Positions 59,013-64,000 of a DNA stretch of 64,000 nt are shown one piece after another (the stretch's first letter is position 1; every line of letters begins with the position of its first letter). Origin of the DNA: Bacillus sp. NTK071. Its GTDB lineage: Bacteria; Bacillota; Bacilli; Bacillales; Guptibacillaceae. The DNA lies in assembly GCF_017303315.1 (NCBI RefSeq), contig NZ_JAFKOI010000002.1, positions 217,396 through 281,395 on the forward strand, given 5' to 3'. A program made the position numbers and the translations under genes. The notes under the pieces were generated by a model. It was not told where the DNA came from, ran no database searches, and saw only the letters and a list, made by a program, of their open reading frames with translations.

Positions 59013-59665
59013 CATCTTGCTTTAACTCCATTCATGATAAATTGGATCGTCATTTCTATTTCTTCTTCTTCATTCCACTCATGGTCAGGTAAGAAAATGT
59101 AGCGAGCCAAGAAAAAGCCCATAATCGAGGAAATTGTAAGCCTCACCACGGAAGATGGAGGCATTTGAACTAGTTCTCCCTTTTCTTGAAAGTGACGAAC
59201 GATATTTTCAAACCGCGTATAAATATCTCTTGCTACATGTTCAATAAATTGGGCACGAAGTTCTTCATGAAAGGGGATCTCTTGCACTAGAATTCTTACA
59301 ATTGGTAAATGCTTTTGAATAAAGGTTCGCCTATTACGTACCATAGCTTCAAGAAATTCTTCGTAAAATTCATAGTTCTTTTCTAACACTTTGTTTAGAT
59401 CTTTCACAATGAAAGGTGCCACAAGGTTTCCCATAACTGGTGTTACAATAGCTAGTAACAATTCTTTTTTCGTTTTGTAATGTCTAAAAATCGTTCCTTC
59501 TGCAACACCAGCACGACGGGCGATTTCACTTGTTGATGAAGCTGCAAATCCTTTTTCAGAGAACATTTCAATTGCTGCTTCAACGATACGCTTTTGCTTA
59601 TCAGTCAACTCGCCAGTTTCTCCTCCATTAAGGAGCGAATCGGTCTTACTATTATTCATTTTCAT
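59012..59665 (-). CDS. TetR family transcriptional regulator
   Basis: 217 residues. N-terminal helix-turn-helix (RIVEAAIEMFSEKGFAASST, RRAGVAEGTIFRHYKTKKELL) and an all-helical ligand domain. As last gene of the exporter operon it most likely represses it through the paired palindromes in front of the ATPase gene. The ligand is unknown. GGAGGAACAG precedes ATG. Confidence 0.88.
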   Translation of the reverse strand: MKMNNSKTDSLLNGGETGELTDKQKRIVEAAIEMFSEKGFAASSTSEIARRAGVAEGTIFRHYKTKKELLLAIVTPVMGNLVAPFIVKDLNKVLEKNYEFYEEFLEAMVRNRRTFIQKHLPIVRILVQEIPFHEELRAQFIEHVARDIYTRFENIVRHFQEKGELVQMPPSSVVRLTISSIMGFFLARYIFLPDHEWNEEEEIEMTIQFIMNGVKAR

Positions 59666-59680
59666 CTGTTCCTCCTGCCA

Positions 59681-60700
59681 CTATATTCGTCGATGTTTTT
59701 TGAGCGCAAACACATTCAAGATAATAAACACAAATGAGAAGCCAATTAAAACAAGCAAATCGGCCCATATTTCTGATATTCCTTGTCCTCTGATCATAAC
59801 ATCACGAAGAGCATCTGCTCCATAATAGAGAGGTGTTATCGGACCGATCCAACTCAAATAATCAGATACGGTATCGAGGTTAAACAAACCAGAGAAAAAC
59901 AGCTGCGGAACAACAACTAATGGTATGAATTGGATCATTTGCAGTTCATTCTTTGCAAAAGCTGATAGCAAAATCCCGAGCGTTAATGCACTCAGAGCAA
60001 GCATAAGTGTTACGAGAAGGACATAAAAGAAGGAACCTTCCATTTTTAGATCGATGATATAAATACTATAGAGAGCGATAATAGCTGATTGAAGCATTGT
60101 AAATAGTCCAAAACCAATTACGTACCCTGTGACAAGTTCCCATCTTTTAATTGGACTTGCAAGAAGACGTTCAAGTGTTCCCTGGGTTCGTTCTCTTAAA
60201 AAAGATACCCCTGCTATGAGAAAAACGAAGAAGAAGATAAAGAAGCCTACTAGAACAGGACCAAAATAATCAAATGTTGTCATATCACTTGATCCATATG
60301 TGTAAAGGATAACCATTTTGGTTTCAGCACTCTCCGAGCCTATACTTCCTTTAATTCGTTCAACAACAGCTTTATTTATGGAAGGATCGCTTCCCTCCAA
60401 GTAAAGTTTTCTTTCTTCATTATTAAAATCCATGATGGCATCGTAGTCTTTTTCTTTTATTACCCCTTTTATATCCTCGGTAGCTTCTATCTTAGTAACC
60501 GTTACATCGTTTCCTTCTATTTTTTCAATGACTGCATTCGGCACATTAACTACCCCGATTTTCAGCTTAAGGTCCTCTCCATTAAAAACAAATGATAACA
60601 TCGTTAATACCAATATTGGAGCGACAATCATAAGCGCCATTGTTCGTTTATCATGAATAAACTGACGTAAAATACGGATTACTACCGCATAAACCCTCAT
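59681..60700 (-). CDS. ABC-2 type exporter permease
   Basis: 339 residues: one N-terminal helix, a large extracytoplasmic domain (about 45-165) and five C-terminal helices, with the ABC-2 phrase SFLRERTQGTLERLLASPIKRWELV. This layout is found in YhgE/DrrB-like and NodJ-type drug or lipid exporters. Its ATG overlaps the ATPase stop by 4 nt. Confidence 0.88.
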   Translation of the reverse strand: MRVYAVVIRILRQFIHDKRTMALMIVAPILVLTMLSFVFNGEDLKLKIGVVNVPNAVIEKIEGNDVTVTKIEATEDIKGVIKEKDYDAIMDFNNEERKLYLEGSDPSINKAVVERIKGSIGSESAETKMVILYTYGSSDMTTFDYFGPVLVGFFIFFFVFLIAGVSFLRERTQGTLERLLASPIKRWELVTGYVIGFGLFTMLQSAIIALYSIYIIDLKMEGSFFYVLLVTLMLALSALTLGILLSAFAKNELQMIQFIPLVVVPQLFFSGLFNLDTVSDYLSWIGPITPLYYGADALRDVMIRGQGISEIWADLLVLIGFSFVFIILNVFALKKHRRI

Positions 60701-61419
60701 CTCTTCACCCCCCCATAAGTAAGAAAAGCTTGCTCAATAGTTGTTGATTTGGTGTTTGTCTTAATTTCATCTGGTGTTCCGACTGCGATTAACTTGCCTT
60801 CTCTTATTAAACCCAATCTTGAACAGCGTTCAGCCTCATCCATCACATGAGTTGTTACCAGTATAAGAACCCCTTTCATTCGCAACGCTTCAAACGTATC
60901 CCAAATCCTTTGACGGAGAGAAGGATCGATACCTACTGTGGGCTCATCAAGTAAAAGAATATCCGGCTTATGCAATAACGCTATCGCAAGAGACAGTCGT
61001 CTTTTCATACCTCCTGAATAGGTCTCTACCTTCTTATCGAGATGCTGTTCAAGGTCTACTAGCTTCATTACTTCTTGAATTCGTTCTTTTCGTTCCGTAC
61101 GCTTAACTCCACTAAGGCTTGCAAAGAATTCTAAATTTTCTTTAGCTGTTAACTCAACATATAGAGCATCTGCTTGCGCCATATACCCCATTCGGTTCAT
61201 TACGTTAAGATCTGGCATTTGTTGATTAAAGACTTGAACAGTTCCTTCTGTCGCTTCCTCAATACCGCACAGAAGTTTAACCAACGTTGTCTTACCGGAA
61301 CCTGATGGTCCAAGGAGTCCAAAAATCTCTCCCCTTTGAAAGGTTAGTTCAATAGCGTCAAGTATTGTCGTTTTTCCATAGCGCTTTGTTACACTCGCCT
61401 GAACCGGATACGTATCCAT
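60697..61419 (-). CDS. ABC exporter ATPase
   Basis: 240 residues, DrrA-like. Walker A GPSGSGKTT, signature YSGGMKRRLSLAIAL, Walker B ILLLDEPTVGID. Pairs with the downstream permease, probably to expel a hydrophobic drug. AAAGGAGG lies 6-7 nt before ATG. First gene of the operon. Confidence 0.9.
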   Translation of the reverse strand: MDTYPVQASVTKRYGKTTILDAIELTFQRGEIFGLLGPSGSGKTTLVKLLCGIEEATEGTVQVFNQQMPDLNVMNRMGYMAQADALYVELTAKENLEFFASLSGVKRTERKERIQEVMKLVDLEQHLDKKVETYSGGMKRRLSLAIALLHKPDILLLDEPTVGIDPSLRQRIWDTFEALRMKGVLILVTTHVMDEAERCSRLGLIREGKLIAVGTPDEIKTNTKSTTIEQAFLTYGGVKR

Positions 61420-61438
61420 AAGCTACCTCCTTTAAATA

Positions 61439-61497
61439 AGTGATTACTCACTATTATATTAATTGATCACTCGCATTTCGTAAAGTGAGTAATCACT
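61439..61497. promoter_or_regulatory. Paired palindromic operators and promoter of the exporter operon
   Basis: AGTGATTACTCACT (61439-61452) and its exact reverse complement AGTGAGTAATCACT (61484-61497), each itself a dyad AGTGA/TCACT with a 4-nt centre. A third half-site TGATCACT lies between them. A minus-strand TATAAT at 61453-61458 abuts the first operator, so binding would block the polymerase. Likely target of the TetR protein in the operon. Confidence 0.72.
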
Positions 61498-61511
61498 CAT
61501 TTCTTTGCGAT

Positions 61512-61539
61512 AAAAAAACCGCTCAAAAAGAGCGGTTTT
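61512..61539 (-). terminator. Terminator of efp
   Basis: Minus strand AAACCGCTC-TTTTT-GAGCGGTTT followed by T's. Confidence 0.9.
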
Positions 61540-61551
61540 GGTTCGTTATAA

Positions 61552-62109
61552 CTATCCGCGGGAAACGTATTCCCCTTTTGAAGTATCAATAATTAGAACG
61601 TCACCTTGGTTGACGAAAAATGGTACTTGAACAGTCAAACCAGTTTCGACAGTTGCTGGCTTCGTTCCACCTGAAGCAGTATCGCCTTTAATTCCCGGCT
61701 CTGTTTCAGTTACAAGAAGTTCAACCGTATTAGGTAGTTCAACGCCAATCGTTTCCTCACCATACGTACGAATCGAAATTTCCATGTTTTCTTTCAGAAA
61801 CTTTAATTCGTAATTAATTTGCTCTGCAGGGAGTTCAACTTGCTCATATGAGCTTGTGTCCATGAAAGTATGCATATCTCCACTTGCATAAAGGTATTGC
61901 ATCTTGCGATTTTCGATATGTGCTTTTGCAACTTTTTCTCCTGCACGGAATGTTTTTTCTTGAATGCCGCCAGTTCGAAGATTACGTAGCTTCGTTCTTA
62001 CAAAAGCAGCTCCTTTACCAGGCTTAACATGCTGGAAGTCCATAACCGTCCAGATGCCGTTGTCTACTTCAATTGTTAGTCCTGTCTTTAAATCGTTAAC
62101 AGAAATCAT
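61552..62109 (-). CDS. efp: Elongation factor P
   Basis: 185 residues, three beta-barrel domains. The tip loop [10 protein letters not shown] carries Lys32, which is 5-aminopentanolylated in B. subtilis. EF-P relieves ribosome stalling at polyproline. It follows the Xaa-Pro peptidase gene, as in B. subtilis (yqhT-efp). Confidence 0.97.
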   Translation of the reverse strand: MISVNDLKTGLTIEVDNGIWTVMDFQHVKPGKGAAFVRTKLRNLRTGGIQEKTFRAGEKVAKAHIENRKMQYLYASGDMHTFMDTSSYEQVELPAEQINYELKFLKENMEISIRTYGEETIGVELPNTVELLVTETEPGIKGDTASGGTKPATVETGLTVQVPFFVNQGDVLIIDTSKGEYVSRG

Positions 62110-62127
62110 AGGTAGTCCCCCTCTTTA

Positions 62128-63195
62128 TTATTCGCCGAGGATCAGCAATTCCTTTGTGGAATGAGATAGCTTTTCGTTTCCTGACTCGGTGATTACAGTA
62201 TCATCTTCAATTCTAACGCCGCCTTTACCAGACAAGTAAATACCTGGTTCAACGGTTACAACCATTCCCGGTTCAAGTACCGTATCAGATTTGGCAGAAA
62301 GACCAGGGCCCTCATGGACTTCTAGTCCAATACCATGGCCAAGTGAGTGGCCAAAGTAATCTCCAAATCCATTAGCTGCAATATGATCACGAGAAATGGC
62401 GTCTGCTTCTTTCCCGCTCATCCCTGGCTTAATTTGTTCCATCGCTTTTAGCTGAGCTTCAAGAACAGTATGATATACACCCTTCAGTTCTTCTCCTGGA
62501 TCTCCGACAGCTACTGTTCGTGTAATGTCAGAGCAATATCCTTTGTAATAAGCACCAAAATCAAGGGTTATAAGCTCATTATTTGCAATAACCTTATCAC
62601 TCGCAACACCGTGTGGGAGAGCGGAGCGAACACCCGATGCAACTATAATATCAAAAGAAGATGATGTAGCGCCATTTTTTCTCATGAAAAACTCTAGTTC
62701 ATTAGAAACATCAAGCTCTGTTAAACCAGTTCTGATATAGTTTGTGATGTGTTGGAAAGCTGCATCCGCAATTTCAGTTGCTTCTTTTAAAACCTTTAAT
62801 TCGCTAGAATCTTTAATCATGCGTTGCTTCTCGAGCAATCCACTGATTGGAATAAGTGTTCCCTCAACTTTGTTCTCATACGCTTTAAAAACCTGATATG
62901 TAAGCTGCGTTTCTTCAAATCCAAGTTTCTTAACGCCTAGTTGATTTGCTACTTTTGCTACTTCATCAACTATTGGCCCCTTGTGCTGAACGATGTCAAA
63001 GTCTTTCGCTTGCTCCTCTGCTTGATCGATATAACGAAAGTCTGTAACAAACTTTGCTTCCTTTTCTGTTATAAGGACAACACCAGAGCTACCAGTAAAG
63101 TGAGAAATGTACCTACGGTTGCTTGTTGAAGTAATTAACATTGCATCAATATCATATTCTTTAAATGACTGACGTAGCTTCTCAATACGTTCCAC
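62128..63195 (-). CDS. Xaa-Pro aminopeptidase (M24B, YqhT)
   Basis: 355 residues. An N-terminal creatinase-like domain and a pita-bread catalytic domain with the metal ligands in TLDFGAYYKGYCSDITRT, GHSLGHGIGLEVHE and VTVEPGIY, then GGVRIEDDT. It removes N-terminal residues before proline. Start GTG after GGAGGA; co-transcribed with efp. Confidence 0.93.
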   Translation of the reverse strand: MERIEKLRQSFKEYDIDAMLITSTSNRRYISHFTGSSGVVLITEKEAKFVTDFRYIDQAEEQAKDFDIVQHKGPIVDEVAKVANQLGVKKLGFEETQLTYQVFKAYENKVEGTLIPISGLLEKQRMIKDSSELKVLKEATEIADAAFQHITNYIRTGLTELDVSNELEFFMRKNGATSSSFDIIVASGVRSALPHGVASDKVIANNELITLDFGAYYKGYCSDITRTVAVGDPGEELKGVYHTVLEAQLKAMEQIKPGMSGKEADAISRDHIAANGFGDYFGHSLGHGIGLEVHEGPGLSAKSDTVLEPGMVVTVEPGIYLSGKGGVRIEDDTVITESGNEKLSHSTKELLILGE

Positions 63196-63209
63196 TTAAT
63201 CGTCCTCCT

Positions 63210-63635
63210 TCAGGATAATAAAAATGATCTTAGTGCTAGTTCATATCCATTCGTTCCAAATCCTACAATTTGCCCTCTAGTGACTGGTGAAATGACAGAA
63301 GTATGTCGGAATGTTTCACGGTTATGTACATTACTAATATGCACTTCGACTACTTGGACAGAAACACTAGCAATTGCATCACGAATAGCATAACTATAAT
63401 GAGTAAAAGCACCGGGGTTAATAATGATACCCGCTGCATCCTCTGCTTCATGAATCCAATCGATTAAATCACCTTCATGATTTGATTGTCGAAAAATAAT
63501 CGAAATTCCATTTTCATTAGCAACTTCAGCTAATCGACTTTCAACCGTTTCGAGGGTTTCACTTCCATATATCCCTGGTTCGCGTTTACCAAGCCTATTT
63601 AAATTCGGTCCGTTAAGCACATAGAAAGTTCTCAT
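63210..63635 (-). CDS. aroQ: Type II 3-dehydroquinate dehydratase
   Basis: 141 residues, the small dodecameric enzyme of the shikimate pathway. [17 protein letters not shown] (with catalytic Tyr and Arg), [28 protein letters not shown] and RHTSVISPV are family motifs. The open frame extends to 63818, but that part has no homology-like features and crosses a terminator; AAAGGGG precedes ATG 63635. Confidence 0.95.
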   Translation of the reverse strand: MRTFYVLNGPNLNRLGKREPGIYGSETLETVESRLAEVANENGISIIFRQSNHEGDLIDWIHEAEDAAGIIINPGAFTHYSYAIRDAIASVSVQVVEVHISNVHNRETFRHTSVISPVTRGQIVGFGTNGYELALRSFLLS

Positions 63636-63698
63636 CCCTGTCCCCTTTACCATGACTTGTTTTCCACTGAGAACATTGGTGATTGTCCTAAAAGCATT

Positions 63699-63729
63699 AA
63701 AAAAAAAGAGAATGTTCCATGAACATTCT
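63699..63729 (-). terminator. Terminator of yqhR
   Basis: Minus strand AGAATGTTC-ATG-GAACATTCT followed by CTTTTTTTT. Confidence 0.88.
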
Positions 63730-63738
63730 ACCATAGCT

Positions 63739-64000
63739 TCATTTGTTTGAATAGGAGGTGCTCGCTTGCTGGTTTTCATGATATTCGAACGAAATCGAAT
63801 AACCAATAAATACACCATACAATAGATATAGACAGATGGTTGTGACCATTGTATTTTTATCGAGTTTCATAATCGAAGGAAGTTCTGGAAACATCGGGTT
63901 TAATAAATAGAATACTATTACCCACAGAACAAGACCATATCCAAGTCCAGCAAGCATGTTATTAATTTTCACTAGCGTTACCTTGTAAAGAAATGCTACA
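63739..64000 (-). CDS. yqhR: YqhR family membrane protein, 5' end cut by the window
   Basis: At least 87 residues, the open frame running off the right edge. Two membrane helices are visible ([16 protein letters not shown] and [18 protein letters not shown]). The C-terminal wording resembles YqhR, which neighbours aroQ (yqhS) in B. subtilis. Function unknown. The in-frame GTG at 63972 has no good ribosome-binding site, so it is probably internal. Confidence 0.7.
   Translation of the reverse strand, partial: VAFLYKVTLVKINNMLAGLGYGLVLWVIVFYLLNPMFPELPSIMKLDKNTMVTTICLYLLYGVFIGYSISFEYHENQQASTSYSNK

Noticed and set aside
63636-63818. N-terminal 61-residue extension of aroQ
   Set aside because: It would cross the yqhR terminator, has no family resemblance and lies upstream of a well-placed AAAGGGG site for the usual start.
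1-64000. CRISPR arrays, prophage, transposase genes, tRNA or rRNA genes
   Set aside because: No regularly spaced direct repeats, integrase/transposase frames or tRNA/rRNA-like sequences were noticed.

Overview
The window is a chromosomal segment of an endospore-forming Firmicute of the Bacillaceae. It carries spo0A, spoIVB, the full spoIIIAA-AH operon, accBC, dxs/ispA, ahrC/recN and a bkd operon, in an order close to the yqh-yqi-yqj region of Bacillus subtilis. A probable OLE RNA with its membrane-protein gene lies between ispA and dxs. OLE is known mainly from extremophilic and alkaliphilic bacilli and clostridia, so a Bacillus halodurans-like alkaliphilic, halotolerant or marine lineage is likely. 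No phage, transposase, CRISPR array, rRNA or tRNA gene is visible.

Layout. 1-8.5 kb: a 3' gene fragment, a DUF302 gene behind a SigB-type promoter, an alkyltransferase-like repair protein, a BCCT transporter, a T-box leader (specifier UUC, Phe) in front of an NSS transporter, a class B PBP and cardiolipin synthase. 8.6-17.8 kb: a 47-codon gene too short for routine calling, azoreductase with an MhqR-like operator, CopZ, DoxX, a decayed repeat element, RocB, GDPD, NamA, RNase Z, a CPBP protease, DNA polymerase IV and a ScoC-like MarR regulator. 17.9-23.4 kb: a propionyl-CoA/methylmalonyl-CoA operon (mutase catalytic subunit, a B12-binding domain fused to methylmalonyl-CoA epimerase, carboxyltransferase, PepT-like peptidase) and a tiny divergent Prli42 gene. 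23.5-28 kb: L,D-transpeptidase, YqjA, the arginine ABC transporter with ARG-box-like sites, and bacilliredoxin. 28.2-38.4 kb: the ptb-bcd-buk-lpdV-bkdAA-bkdAB-bkdB operon behind a near-perfect sigma-54 promoter, preceded by its activator bkdR. 38.5-43.5 kb: a DUF2627 gene, spo0A, spoIVB, recN, ahrC. 43.7-50.7 kb: tlyA, dxs, oapA, OLE RNA, ispA, xseB, xseA, nusB. folD, normally between nusB and xseA, is absent. 50.8-53.1 kb: accB-accC-yqhY. 53.5-58.9 kb: spoIIIAA-AH and yqhV. 59-61.5 kb: a drug-type ABC exporter with a TetR gene and paired operators. 61.5-64 kb: efp, a Xaa-Pro peptidase, aroQ and truncated yqhR.

Functionally, the bkd operon oxidises branched-chain amino acids to acyl-CoAs. Valine and isoleucine then yield propionyl-CoA, which the mmdA-epimerase-mutase operon can turn into succinyl-CoA, so both halves of that catabolism sit within 20 kb. 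Arginine physiology is also clustered: RocB, the Art transporter and the AhrC regulator. From about 14.3 kb on nearly all genes lie on the minus strand. Start codons were often moved inward from the longest reading frame because the Shine-Dalgarno sequence fits an internal start better.
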